NCBI GenBank assembly: GCA_963752345.1
Contig: CAVVYA010000015.1
Span: 186,001-250,000 of the forward strand
Origin: CAVVYA01 sp963752345
GTDB taxonomy: Bacteria; Pseudomonadota; Alphaproteobacteria; SMXQ01
Direction: 5' to 3'
Length of the DNA stretch: 64,000 nt
The position numbers and the translations under genes were made by a program. Below are positions 26,708-35,257 of this stretch, one piece after another; position 1 is the first letter of the stretch; every line of letters starts with the position of its first letter. The notes beneath the pieces were generated by a model that was not told the origin of the DNA, ran no database searches, and was given only the letters and a program-made list of their open reading frames with translations.

Positions 26708-26887
26708 GTCCGGCTCCTCTCATGCAACAATGCCAAAATCGCGCGGCCGTTGCGAGCATTGTGACACAAGCGCTTATCGATCAGGCGGGGCGCGTTCGTC
26801 CACAGTACCGGGATAACTTCGCGCGCGGTTTTATTGACGGCTCGCGAAACAGGGGCGTATCTTGGCGCCAACTTCGGAGCCTTATTG

Positions 26888-27139
26888 ATGTTGACGAATT
26901 ACATGGACCCCGTCATCGCAGCACAAGTTCGCTTGGAACAAGCCGTCAGTCGTCTCGAAGAGGCGCTCGCCGCCGGTGGCAAGGATGGTCAGTCAGGGCA
27001 AAACGCGAAATTCGCGGCGGTCAGCGCCGAGCTGGAGCGCGTCCGCGCCGAAAACGCGGCGCTGCTGGCCATGAAGAAGACGGCAACCGAGCGTCTCGAT
27101 GCGGCGATCAGGCAGGTCAAGGGTCTGATCGAAGGTTGA
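26888..27139 (+). CDS. DUF4164-like small coiled-coil protein
   Basis: 83 residues from MLTNYMDPVIAAQVRLEQ, with GGAG 7 bases before the ATG. It is almost entirely helical with heptad pattern (LEQAVSRLEEALAAG; FAAVSAELERVRAENAALLAM) and resembles DUF4164 proteins that sit directly before zapA in alphaproteobacteria. It is probably involved in the same cell-division assembly, but this is inferred from position. zapA follows 46 bases later. Confidence 0.75.
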   Translation: MLTNYMDPVIAAQVRLEQAVSRLEEALAAGGKDGQSGQNAKFAAVSAELERVRAENAALLAMKKTATERLDAAIRQVKGLIEG

Positions 27140-27185
27140 GTCATCGGCTGTCGGGCGGCCACAGCGCAAACGAGGCGAGGAATTC

Positions 27186-27545
27186 ATGGGCCAGGTTGCC
27201 ATCACCATCAATGGCCGCAGTTACGACATCGCCTGCGATGACGGGCAGGAAGAGCATCTCGCCCGTCTCGGCCTCTATCTCGACCAAAAGGTCGCCGAAC
27301 TGGTCACCAACGTCGGCCAGGTCGGCGATGCGCGCCTCATGGTCATGGCCAGTCTGCTGATCGCCGACGAACTCGCCGACGCCTACGACGAATTGGCCGA
27401 GGCAAAAGAGGCGCGGCAGTCCACCGCGGCGCGCGCCGACGAGGAAGCCGAGAACGATCCTGAGCGGAACGGCGCCGTGCAGCAATCGCTCGAACGTCTC
27501 GCGCGCCGCATCGAGGGTGTTGCCGCGCGTCTCGAAGGTGCTTAG
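27186..27545 (+). CDS. zapA: Cell division protein ZapA
   Basis: 119 residues. The N-terminal globular part MGQVAITINGRSYDIACDDG and EEHLARLGLYLDQKV is the ZapA fold, followed by a long helix (about 60-115). ZapA crosslinks FtsZ protofilaments at the division site. It forms a pair with the preceding coiled-coil gene and is followed by the probable 6S RNA and a 5-formyl-THF cyclo-ligase gene, the classical zapA-ssrS-fau order. Confidence 0.9.
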   Translation: MGQVAITINGRSYDIACDDGQEEHLARLGLYLDQKVAELVTNVGQVGDARLMVMASLLIADELADAYDELAEAKEARQSTAARADEEAENDPERNGAVQQSLERLARRIEGVAARLEGA

Positions 27546-27589
27546 AGTCGGCCCTAGGACGGGCGCTGCCCGGTGCGTTAGGTCGCCAA

Positions 27590-27790
27590 CATCCCTGGGG
27601 CCAATACCACCTCTAGGGAGCTGTCTCTGACGAAGCCCTGGTTTCGTTATATGGCACCCACCTGCGTATGCAGGCCGCAGAGGATAGGCACATCCGACGG
27701 CTTGGGCGGCCCCGTCCGACGTATCTCGCGAAACGATCCGGTTGAGTTGCCGCTGGGCATCCACGACATCTCTGGTACAACCCTCTGCCA
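27590..27790 (+). ncRNA. ssrS: Probable 6S RNA (approximate limits)
   Basis: This 260-base gap between zapA and the 5-formyl-THF cyclo-ligase gene is the position of 6S RNA in many proteobacteria. It has no credible protein frame. TACCA near 27606 can pair with TGGTA near 27774, and AGCTGTC near 27619 with GACATCT just inside, giving a long closing stem. CCTGC-GTAT-GCAGG forms a small hairpin near 27662-27675. 6S RNA sequesters sigma70 RNA polymerase. Identity rests mainly on synteny; the ends are not mapped. Confidence 0.5.
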
Positions 27791-27805
27791 TCGGGCGCAT
27801 CTCCA

Positions 27806-28406
27806 TTGTACGAGGTAGCGGACAAGCAGCGCATGAGGGCCGCGGCCCGGAAGCTCCGCGCGGCGGCCCAATCGGCCGATACCGCCGGTCAGGCCGCGGA
27901 GCAGGTCGCGATCCATTTCATGGCGACGTTTTCCATGCACGTCGCATCCGGCTCCGGCGCCGTGGTGGCGGGTTATTGGCCGCTCGGCAGTGAACTGGAC
28001 GTGCGGCCGCTCATGCTGCGTCTGGCGGCGGCGGGCGCCGAGATGGCGCTCCCGGTGACGCGCGCGCGGTGACCGGCCGCTCGAATTCCGCCGCTGGCGG
28101 CCGGGCGATGTGCTGGAGCCCGGGGCGCATGGCGTATCGCAGCCGAAAGCCGACGCGCCTGTGGTGGTGCCCGCTGTGCTGCTGGTGCCGCTGCTGGCCT
28201 TCGATGCCGCCGGTTGGCGTCTCGGCTATGGCGCGGGCTATTACGACCGCACGCTTGCCGTGCTGCGCGCGCGGTTGCTCGACGCCCAACCGCTCGCGAT
28301 CGGCGTTGCCTATGCCGCCCAGGAATTGCGTGACGTGCCGCGCCATGCCGGCGATCAGCGGCTCGACGGCGTGGTCACCGAACAGTCTGCCCGGCGGTTT
28401 GCATAG
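27806..28406 (+). CDS. 5-formyltetrahydrofolate cyclo-ligase, +1 frame break
   Basis: The N-terminal frame VADKQRMRAAARKLRAAAQ...VVAGYWPLGSELDVRPLM and MALPVT continues, after removing one base near 28067, as PLEFRRWRPGDVLEPGAHGV and DAAGWRLGYGAGYYDRTLA, the complete YgfA/MTHFS signature. It converts 5-formyl-THF to 5,10-methenyl-THF. The start is weak: TTG at 27806 or ATG at 27833. It follows the putative 6S RNA, as expected for co-transcribed fau/ygfA. The break falls between conserved motifs and is probably a sequence error. Confidence 0.83.
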
Positions 28407-28452
28407 CCGCGTCCACCGGGGCACAAGAAACGGCAACGAACAAAGGAATGGC

Positions 28453-29266
28453 ATGCGGCTTTTGTATTGCGGCGATGTGATGGGCGAAGCGGGACGTCAG
28501 GCGGTGGCGGATTACGTGCCGGATTTGCGCCGGCGTCTCGGGTTGGATTTCGTCGTCGTCAATGGCGAGAACGCGGCCGGCGGTTTCGGCGTCACCGAAA
28601 AGATCTGCCGCTCCTTCTTCGAGTGGGGCGTCGACGTCGTCACCACCGGCAATCATGCCTGGGACCAGCGCGAGACGCTGACCTACATCAACCGCGAGCC
28701 GCGCCTGCTGCGGCCCTACAACTATCCCAAGGGCACACCGGGCAGCGGCGCCGGGCTCTATCAGACGGCGGACGGCCGTTCCGTCCTCGTCATTCAGGTG
28801 ATGACCAGGCTGTTCATGGATCCGCTCGACGATCCTTTCGCCGGCCTGCAAGAAGCGCTGGCCTCCCACAAGCTGATCAGCACGGTGGACGCCATCGTGG
28901 TGGACGTGCATGGCGAGGCGACGAGCGAGAAGGCCGCGCTCGCCTATATGGTCGACGGCCGCGCCTCCATGGTGGTGGGGTCCCATTCCCATGTGCCGAC
29001 GGCGGACGCCCGCATCCTGCCCGGCGGCACCGCGTTCCAGACCGATGCCGGCATGTGCGGCGATTACGACTCGATCATTGGCATGGAGAAAGAGGTCGCC
29101 CTCGCCCGCTTCGTCACCAAGATGCGCACGCGAGCGTCTCGAGCCCGCCACCGGGGAGGGGACACTCTGCGCCCTGTTCGTCGAGACCGACGACGCCACC
29201 GGCCTGGCCAAGCGCGCGTCCCCCGTGCGCTTGGGCGGCGCGCTGATAGAGGCAATGCCCGACTGA
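28453..29266 (+). CDS. YmdB-family metallophosphoesterase (TIGR00282), +1 frame break
   Basis: MRLLYCGDVMGEAGRQAV, VVVNGENAAGGFGVTEK, TTGNHAWDQRE and MVVGSHSHVPTADARIL are the metal-binding motifs of the YmdB/TIGR00282 phosphoesterase family; some members act on 2',3'-cyclic AMP. The C-terminus ERLEPATGEGTLCALFVETD...GGALIEAMPD is in the next frame and joins on removal of one base near 29131. AAGGAA precedes the ATG. It is commonly found next to yebC and ruvC in this group, as here. Confidence 0.85.
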
Positions 29267-29457
29267 ACCCTCCGGCCTGTGCCGTGCGCGGGGCCAGTTC
29301 GCAGCCAAGCGACCGGGGGACGGAACCTTTGTCCAAATTTCGCCATATTGCTCGCGTAGCGAAGGCTGCAAAGCCGCTGGTTTTCCTACAAGATATGGTA
29401 TAAAGACCGCATTTGTTCTCAGCCCCTTGCAATTTTCGCCGGATATAGACTTGGGCC

Positions 29458-30204
29458 ATGGCTGGTCATTCCCAATTTAAGAACATCATGCACCGCAAGG
29501 GCGCGCAGGACGCCAAGCGGGCCAAGGTCTTCACCAAGATCATTCGCGAACTCACGGTCGCCGCGCGGAGCAATCCCGATCCTGCTTCCAATCCGCGGCT
29601 GCGCGCCGCCGTCACGGCGGCCCGCGAGCAGAACATGCCGAAAGACACCATGGAGCGCGCGATCAAGCGCGGCGCCGGTGGCGAGGACATGACGAACTAC
29701 GAGGAGATCCGCTACGAGGGCTACGGCCCGGGCGGCGTGGCGATCATCATCGAGGCGCTGACCGACAACCGCAACCGCACCGCGGGCGAGGTCCGCACCG
29801 CGTTCGGCAAGCATGGCGGCGCGCTCGGCGAAACCAACAGCGTGAGCTTCATGTTCGAGAAGCTCGGCAGCATCAGCTATCCGGCGAAGGCGGCGAGCGC
29901 CGACGCGATCTTCGAGGTGGCGCTGGAAGCCGGTGCGCGTGACGTGGAATCGACCGCCGAGGCCCACGAAGTGACCTGCGCGCCGGAGGATTTCGCGGCC
30001 CTCGGCGAAGCGCTCGAGAAGAAGTTCGGCGCGCCCGCGCACGCCGCGCTGGTGTGGCGGCCGCAGACCACCGTGCCGGTGGACGAGGAGGCCGCGCAGT
30101 CGGTGCTCAAGCTGATCGACGTGTTGGACGACAACGACGACGTGCGCGCGGTGTTCGCGAACTTCGAAGTGTCCGACGACGTAATGCGCCGGCTCAGCGC
30201 GTGA
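29458..30204 (+). CDS. yebC: YebC/PmpR family protein (DUF28)
   Basis: 248 residues starting MAGHSQFKNIMHRKGAQDAK, the invariant YebC N-terminus, with NPRLRAAVTAAREQNMPKDT and YEGYGPGGVAIIIEALTDNRNRT (split). Three-domain TACO1/YebC proteins were described as transcription regulators (PmpR) of ruvC and quorum genes, and more recently as factors that relieve ribosome stalling at polyproline. Both roles would fit here: ruvCAB follows directly, and EF-P and proline-rich proteins are in the window. Confidence 0.95.
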   Translation: MAGHSQFKNIMHRKGAQDAKRAKVFTKIIRELTVAARSNPDPASNPRLRAAVTAAREQNMPKDTMERAIKRGAGGEDMTNYEEIRYEGYGPGGVAIIIEALTDNRNRTAGEVRTAFGKHGGALGETNSVSFMFEKLGSISYPAKAASADAIFEVALEAGARDVESTAEAHEVTCAPEDFAALGEALEKKFGAPAHAALVWRPQTTVPVDEEAAQSVLKLIDVLDDNDDVRAVFANFEVSDDVMRRLSA

Positions 30205-30306
30205 GATCGCGCTCTGCCGCGCGGTATTGAAGGTTATCGGTCTCTCTAGGGCCATTTTGCCCATTCTGGGCGGACCCGGGAAAGAGCGACCATTGAGGCA
30301 CGCGGT

Positions 30307-30828
30307 ATGAAACTTCTCGGGCTCGATCCGGGCCTGCGGGTGACCGGTTGGGGCATCATCGAAGTCATCGACAATCGCCTGCGCCACGTGGCGGATGGCG
30401 CGGTCGAAAGCGACGCCGGCGCGCCGCTCGCGGTGCGCTTGGCCGCGCTCTATGACGGCGTCGCCGCGATCATCATGCAATACGCGCCCGACGCGGCCGC
30501 CGTCGAGGAGACCTTCGTCAACCGCAATGCCGCCTCGACGCTCAAGCTGGGACAGGCCCGCGGCGTCGTTCTGCTGGCGCCGGCGCGCGCCGGCCTGCCG
30601 GTCGCCGAATACGCCACCAACCTGGTGAAGAAATCGGTCGTCGGCTCCGGACACGCCGCCAAGATGCAAATCGCCATGATGGTCCGCACACTGCTGCCCG
30701 GCGCCAAGCTGGAAACAGCCGATGCGGCCGACGCGCTCGCGGTCGCCATTTGCCACGCCCACCATGCGGCTTCGGCGCAGCGCTTCGTCGCGGCGGCGGG
30801 ACTGCGGCTCGCGGGAGTACGGCCATGA
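30307..30828 (+). CDS. ruvC: Holliday junction endodeoxyribonuclease RuvC
   Basis: 173 residues. The RNase H-like fold has its acidic catalytic residues in GLDPGLRVTGWG, AVEETFVNRNAASTLKLGQ and DAADALAVAICHAH. The dimer resolves Holliday junctions after RuvAB branch migration. It is the first gene of ruvCAB; its stop overlaps the ruvA start (ATGA). Confidence 0.95.
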   Translation: MKLLGLDPGLRVTGWGIIEVIDNRLRHVADGAVESDAGAPLAVRLAALYDGVAAIIMQYAPDAAAVEETFVNRNAASTLKLGQARGVVLLAPARAGLPVAEYATNLVKKSVVGSGHAAKMQIAMMVRTLLPGAKLETADAADALAVAICHAHHAASAQRFVAAAGLRLAGVRP

Positions 30829-31451
30829 TCGCCAAGCTCTCCGGCACCGTCAATTCGATCCGCGACGGGTTTGCCATCATCGACGTGAACGGCGTCGGCT
30901 ATCTGGTGTTCTGCTCGTCGCGCACGCTGGGCCTGCTGCCCGCGCGCGGCCAACCGGTCAGCCTGCAGATCGAAACCCATGTGCGCGAGGATCACATCCA
31001 TCTCTACGGCTTCGCCAGCGACACCGAGCGCGATTGGTTCAAGATCCTGACCACGGTGCAGGGTGTCGGCGCCAAGGTGGCGCTGTCGATTCTCGGCACC
31101 CTGGCGCCGCTCGAACTCGCCCAGGCCATCGTCGCGGGCGATCGCGCGACCGTGTCGCGCGCCGAGGGTGTCGGCCCCAAGCTCGCCCAGCGCATCGTCA
31201 CCGAGCTCAAGGACAAGGCGGGGCTCGTGGGGTTGCAGGCGGGCGTGCAATCCCAGGCTTCCGCCGGTGCGGCGAACGGCGCTGCCGTCGAGGGCGAACT
31301 GGCGGATGCGGTCTCGGCCCTGGTCAATCTCGGCTACCGCCGCGTCGAAGCGTTTGGCGCCGTGAGCGCCGCGTCGCGCAAGCTCGGCGCCAAGGCGGCC
31401 GTCGGCGATTTGATCCGCGCCGGGCTGCAGGAACTGGGCACGCCGGCATGA
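30825..31451 (+). CDS. ruvA: Holliday junction branch migration protein RuvA
   Basis: 208 residues. The N-terminal OB fold starts MIAKLSGTVNSIRDGFAIID, two helix-hairpin-helix motifs lie at LTTVQGVGAKVALSIL and AEGVGPKLAQRIVTELKDK, and a C-terminal RuvB-binding helix bundle follows the flexible Ala/Gly linker. It binds the four-way junction as a tetramer and loads RuvB. It starts within the ruvC stop (ATGA at 30825) and ends 10 bases before ruvB. Confidence 0.95.
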   Translation: MIAKLSGTVNSIRDGFAIIDVNGVGYLVFCSSRTLGLLPARGQPVSLQIETHVREDHIHLYGFASDTERDWFKILTTVQGVGAKVALSILGTLAPLELAQAIVAGDRATVSRAEGVGPKLAQRIVTELKDKAGLVGLQAGVQSQASAGAANGAAVEGELADAVSALVNLGYRRVEAFGAVSAASRKLGAKAAVGDLIRAGLQELGTPA

Positions 31452-31461
31452 GAGCAGTGGC

Positions 31462-32556
31462 ATGACTCCGGCGAGCGGCAAGACGGCGAGCGACGCCATG
31501 CGCCTGGTGACCCCCGGTGCCGCGCCCGAGGACGGGCTCGAGGTCGCGCTGCGCCCGCAGTCGCTCGACGATTTCATCGGCCAGGCCCAGTTGCGCGACA
31601 ATCTGCGGGTCTTCATCACCTCGGCGCGCAACCGCGGCGAGGCGATGGATCACGTGCTGCTGTCCGGCCCGCCCGGCCTCGGCAAGACGACCCTGGCGCG
31701 CATCATCTCGCGCGAGCTCGGCGTCGGGTTCCACGCCACCTCCGGGCCGATCATCGTCAAGGCCGGCGATCTCGCGGCCGTGCTGACCAATCTGCAGCCG
31801 CGCGACGTGCTGTTCATCGACGAAATTCATCGCCTGCAGCCGGCGGTCGAAGAAATTCTGTACCCGGCCATGGAAGACTTCCAGCTCGACCTGATGATCG
31901 GCGAGGGGCCGGCGGCGCGCTCGGTACGCATCGACCTGCCGCCCTTCACGCTGATCGGCGCCACCACGCGAACCGGCCTCTTGACCACGCCCTTGCGCGA
32001 CCGGTTCGGCATTCCCTGCCGGCTGAATTTCTATGAGCCCGCGGAGCTCGAGGCCATCGTGCGGCGCGGCGCCCGGCTGCTCGGCTGCCCGATGACCGAG
32101 GACGGCGCCCGCGAAGTGGCGCGGCGCGCGCGCGGCACCCCGCGCGTGGCCGCGCGCCTGCTGCGCCGGGTGCGCGATTTCACCACGGTGGCGGGGAGCG
32201 GGGCGATCGACGCGGCCTCGGCCGATGCGGCGCTTCTGCGCCTGGAGGTCGATGCCGCCGGGCTCGATGCCATGGACCGGCGCTACCTGCTGTGTCTGGC
32301 CGACCATTACGGCGGCGGGCCGGTGGGAGTGGAAACCCTGGCTGCGGCGTTATCGGAGCAGCGCGATGCGCTGGAAGAGGTGATCGAGCCTTTCCTCATG
32401 CAACAGGGATTCGTCATGCGCACACCGCGCGGACGCATGCTGGCGGACAATGGCTGGCGCCACTTGCGGCGCGAGCCGCCGCGCAACGGCGGGCGTCAGA
32501 TGGATTTGCTGGGCCGGACCGACGGCCCGGAAACCGAAGGGCGGGCGGATGACTAG
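31462..32556 (+). CDS. ruvB: Holliday junction branch migration ATPase RuvB
   Basis: 364 residues. The AAA+ motifs are present: Walker A GPPGLGKTTLAR, Walker B LFIDEIHRL, sensor 1 GATTRTGLLT, arginine-finger region PLRDRFGIPCRLNFY, and a C-terminal winged helix (QGFVMRTPRGRMLADNGWRH). It drives branch migration as hexameric rings flanking RuvA. Its last codons overlap the ybgC start. Confidence 0.96.
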   Translation: MTPASGKTASDAMRLVTPGAAPEDGLEVALRPQSLDDFIGQAQLRDNLRVFITSARNRGEAMDHVLLSGPPGLGKTTLARIISRELGVGFHATSGPIIVKAGDLAAVLTNLQPRDVLFIDEIHRLQPAVEEILYPAMEDFQLDLMIGEGPAARSVRIDLPPFTLIGATTRTGLLTTPLRDRFGIPCRLNFYEPAELEAIVRRGARLLGCPMTEDGAREVARRARGTPRVAARLLRRVRDFTTVAGSGAIDAASADAALLRLEVDAAGLDAMDRRYLLCLADHYGGGPVGVETLAAALSEQRDALEEVIEPFLMQQGFVMRTPRGRMLADNGWRHLRREPPRNGGRQMDLLGRTDGPETEGRADD

Positions 32557-33082
32557 CGCGCCGTCCCGCTTCATGCCCGATGGGGTTCACATCGCCACCT
32601 TCCGCGTGTATTACGAGGACACGGATACGGGTGGGATCGTCTATTACGCGAATTATCTCAACTTCGCGGAGCGGGCGCGCACCGAAGTGCTGCGCGACCT
32701 CGGCATCGCGCAGCGCGCGCTGATGGAAACGGACGGGCTGGCGTTCGCCGTGCGCCGCTGCGAGGTCGATTATCTGGCGCCGGCGCGGCTCGACGACGAA
32801 CTGGAGGTGCGCACCGCATTGCGCGCGCTCGGCCATGCCAGCCTCGACCTCGATCAGGCAATCTACCGGCGCGAACCGGACGGCGGAGAGGCCCGCGAGC
32901 TGACTCGCCTGGTGGTGCGTCTCGCCGTCATCAACCGTGACGGCCGGCCGACGCGCCTGCCGTCCCGGATCGCCGATCTGCTGCGGCCCTTGGCGGGCAA
33001 GCCGGTCGCCGCGGTCCCTGTTCAACCGAGTATCTCAACCACGGCGGATGTCTCCGCCCTCGCCAACAAAAAGAGAGCGTAA
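32549..33082 (+). CDS. ybgC: Acyl-CoA thioesterase YbgC, Tol-Pal associated
   Basis: 177 residues. The 4HBT hotdog signature YYEDTDTGGIVYYANYLNF carries the catalytic Asp, followed by ERARTEVLRDLGI. YbgC hydrolyses short-chain acyl-CoA thioesters at the membrane and heads the Tol-Pal operon. The ATG at 32549 overlaps the ruvB end by 8 bases. The C-terminal 25 residues are longer than usual and low complexity. Confidence 0.92.
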   Translation: MTSAPSRFMPDGVHIATFRVYYEDTDTGGIVYYANYLNFAERARTEVLRDLGIAQRALMETDGLAFAVRRCEVDYLAPARLDDELEVRTALRALGHASLDLDQAIYRREPDGGEARELTRLVVRLAVINRDGRPTRLPSRIADLLRPLAGKPVAAVPVQPSISTTADVSALANKKRA

Positions 33083-33086
33083 TCGA

Positions 33087-33827
33087 ATGGATCCTACAAC
33101 GCTTCCACCTGCCATCGATGCCGTTACGCTGGGCGGCTCGGCCGCCGTCAATATGTCGGTCTGGCACCTGTTCCTGCAGGCCGATTGGATCGTCAAACTC
33201 GTCATGGTCGGCTTGCTCGGCGCGTCCTTCTGGACCTGGGCGATCATCTTCGAAAAGGCGCGCCGGCTGCGCAAGCTCGAGGCCGAAGCCGACGAATTCG
33301 AGGACACCTTCTGGTCCGGCGGTTCACTCGAGGATCTCTATGACCGCATCGGCAACCGTCCCGACGGACCGATGGAAGGCCTGTTCGCCGCGGCCATGCG
33401 GGAATGGCGGCGCTCTACCGCCAAGGGCTTGACCGCCACCGAGTCGATGCGCATGTCGCTCCAGCAGCGTATCGAGCGGGTGATGAACACGACCCTGGCG
33501 CGCGAAATGGACGGGCTCGAAAAGCGGATGATTTTCCTCGCCTCCGTGGGCTCGACGGCGCCGTTCGTCGGCCTGTTCGGCACCGTCTGGGGCATCATGA
33601 ACAGCTTCCAGGCGATCGCCGCCTCGAAGAACACCTCGCTCGCCGTGGTGGCGCCCGGCATCGCCGAGGCGCTGTTCGCGACCGCGATCGGTCTCGTCGC
33701 CGCTATCCCGGCGGTGATCGCCTATAACAAGCTGTCCGGCGATCTCAATCGCTATGCGGGCCGGCTCGAAGCCTTCATCAACGACTTCACCGCGATCCTG
33801 TCGCGTCAATTGCAGGAGAAAGGTTAG
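33087..33827 (+). CDS. tolQ: Tol-Pal system proton channel subunit TolQ
   Basis: 246 residues with three membrane helices (about 30-52, 150-172 and 184-206). The core FLASVGSTAPFVGLFGTVWGIMNSFQAI and ALFATAIGLVAAIPAVIAYN are diagnostic. With TolR it forms the proton-driven motor that energises TolA during envelope constriction. It starts 4 bases after ybgC stops and ends 2 bases before tolR. Confidence 0.96.
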   Translation: MDPTTLPPAIDAVTLGGSAAVNMSVWHLFLQADWIVKLVMVGLLGASFWTWAIIFEKARRLRKLEAEADEFEDTFWSGGSLEDLYDRIGNRPDGPMEGLFAAAMREWRRSTAKGLTATESMRMSLQQRIERVMNTTLAREMDGLEKRMIFLASVGSTAPFVGLFGTVWGIMNSFQAIAASKNTSLAVVAPGIAEALFATAIGLVAAIPAVIAYNKLSGDLNRYAGRLEAFINDFTAILSRQLQEKG

Positions 33828-33829
33828 CG

Positions 33830-34333
33830 ATGGGCTTTACCGCTCCCACCGGCGCCGGCGCCCGCTCGCGGCGCGGCCGGGGCCGCACACCCATATCGGA
33901 GATCAACGTCACGCCCATGGTGGACGTGATGCTGGTGCTGCTCATCGTTTTCATGGTGACGGCGCCGCTGTTGACGGTCGGCGTGCCGGTCGATCTGCCG
34001 AAAGCGGACGCCTCGGTGATTTCCGGCCAGGACGAGCCTTTGGTGGTCAGCGTCAATAGCGCGGGCAGCGTCTTCCTGCAGGAAGGCGAGATCGATCTGC
34101 GTGACCTGGCGCCCCGGCTCCAGGCCATCACCCAGAACAAGCCCGATACCCGGATCTTCGTGCGCGGCGACAAGTCGGTGAACTACGGCCGCGTCATCGA
34201 GGTCATGGGCAATCTCAATGCGGCCGGCTTCAGCCGTGTCGCGCTGATTGCCGAACTTCCGCAGGGCAGCACGGGCGCCGCCGGTGGAACGCCCGCCAAG
34301 CCCACGCAACCGAGTGGTCGGGGCGGGCGTTAA
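33830..34333 (+). CDS. tolR: Tol-Pal system protein TolR
   Basis: 167 residues. A single membrane helix (about 30-50) has the essential Asp32 in TPMVDVMLVLLIVFMV. The periplasmic ExbD/TolR domain follows (VPVDLPKADASV ... TRIFVRGDKSVNYGRVIEVM), ending in a Gly/Ala/Pro tail. It is the proton-relay partner of TolQ. It is directly followed by tolA (1-base gap). Confidence 0.95.
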   Translation: MGFTAPTGAGARSRRGRGRTPISEINVTPMVDVMLVLLIVFMVTAPLLTVGVPVDLPKADASVISGQDEPLVVSVNSAGSVFLQEGEIDLRDLAPRLQAITQNKPDTRIFVRGDKSVNYGRVIEVMGNLNAAGFSRVALIAELPQGSTGAAGGTPAKPTQPSGRGGR

Positions 34334-34334
34334 C

Positions 34335-35255
34335 ATGGACATGCAGCGCGGCTGGATTTATTCGGCGATCTTACACGTGGGAGTGGCCCTCCTGGTGATC
34401 TTCGGGCTGCCTCACTTCATGGAGGATAGGCTCATCGCCGATCAGACCATGATCGTCGAAATGGTCCAGATCGCCGAGAAGACCAATCCGCCGCCGTCCA
34501 AGGAACCGCCCGAAGAGCCCAAGCCAGTGCCGCCCAAGCCGGTCGAAACCAAGCCCCCACCGCCCCAGGCGCGGCCGATTCCGCCGCCGCCGCCGGTTCC
34601 GCCGGTTCCCGAACCGCCCAAGCCGCAGGTTGTCGAGAAGCCGCCCGAACCTCTGCCCAAGCCGCCCGAGCCGAAGCCGCCGGAGGTCAAGCCCGAGCCC
34701 AAGCCGGAGGTGAAGAAGGAGCCGCCGCCGCCGCCCAAAGAAACGGCCACGCCACCGCCGCCCCCGCCGCAGATCGCCAAGGCGCCGCCGCCGAAGAAGC
34801 CGCCGCCCAGGCGCGATGATTTCCTCAGCCAGGTTCTGAAAGACGTGGCGCCGACGCCGCGCGCCAGCGAAAAGACCGAGGCCAAAGTCACTCCGAAGGA
34901 CACGGCGCCGCCGCGCCCGCCCGCGCCGCCGTCGCTCGATCAGCAGGTTACCATCAGCGAGGTCGACGCGGTGAAACGTCAGATCGAGGCGTGCTGGAGC
35001 ATGCCGGCCGGCGCGCGCGACGCGCGCGATCTCATCGTCACCATCCGCGCCACCGTCGCGCCCGACGGCCGGGTCATCAGCGCGCGCATCGATGACATGT
35101 CGCGTATGGGCGATCCGTTCTATCGGGCCGCCGCCGAGAGCGCCCAGCGCGCCGTGCTCAATCCGCGCTGCCAGCCGCTTAAACTGCCGCCGCACAAATA
35201 CGACCAATGGAAAGACCTGCGGCTCGACTTCAACCCCAAAGACATGATCGGATAG
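34335..35255 (+). CDS. tolA: Tol-Pal system protein TolA, proline-rich type
   Basis: 306 residues. An inner-membrane anchor lies at about 8-26 (YSAILHVGVALLVIFGLP). Residues about 48-215 are dominated by proline, lysine and glutamate (PPKPVETKPPPPQARPIPP and the like) instead of the Ala/Lys helix of E. coli. The C-terminal domain (VKRQIEACWSMPAGARDARDL ... AAESAQRAVLNPRC) binds Pal/TolB. It spans the periplasm and transmits force from TolQR. Translation of the PPP runs should depend on EF-P. Confidence 0.93.
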   Translation: MDMQRGWIYSAILHVGVALLVIFGLPHFMEDRLIADQTMIVEMVQIAEKTNPPPSKEPPEEPKPVPPKPVETKPPPPQARPIPPPPPVPPVPEPPKPQVVEKPPEPLPKPPEPKPPEVKPEPKPEVKKEPPPPPKETATPPPPPPQIAKAPPPKKPPPRRDDFLSQVLKDVAPTPRASEKTEAKVTPKDTAPPRPPAPPSLDQQVTISEVDAVKRQIEACWSMPAGARDARDLIVTIRATVAPDGRVISARIDDMSRMGDPFYRAAAESAQRAVLNPRCQPLKLPPHKYDQWKDLRLDFNPKDMIG

Positions 35256-35257
35256 CA

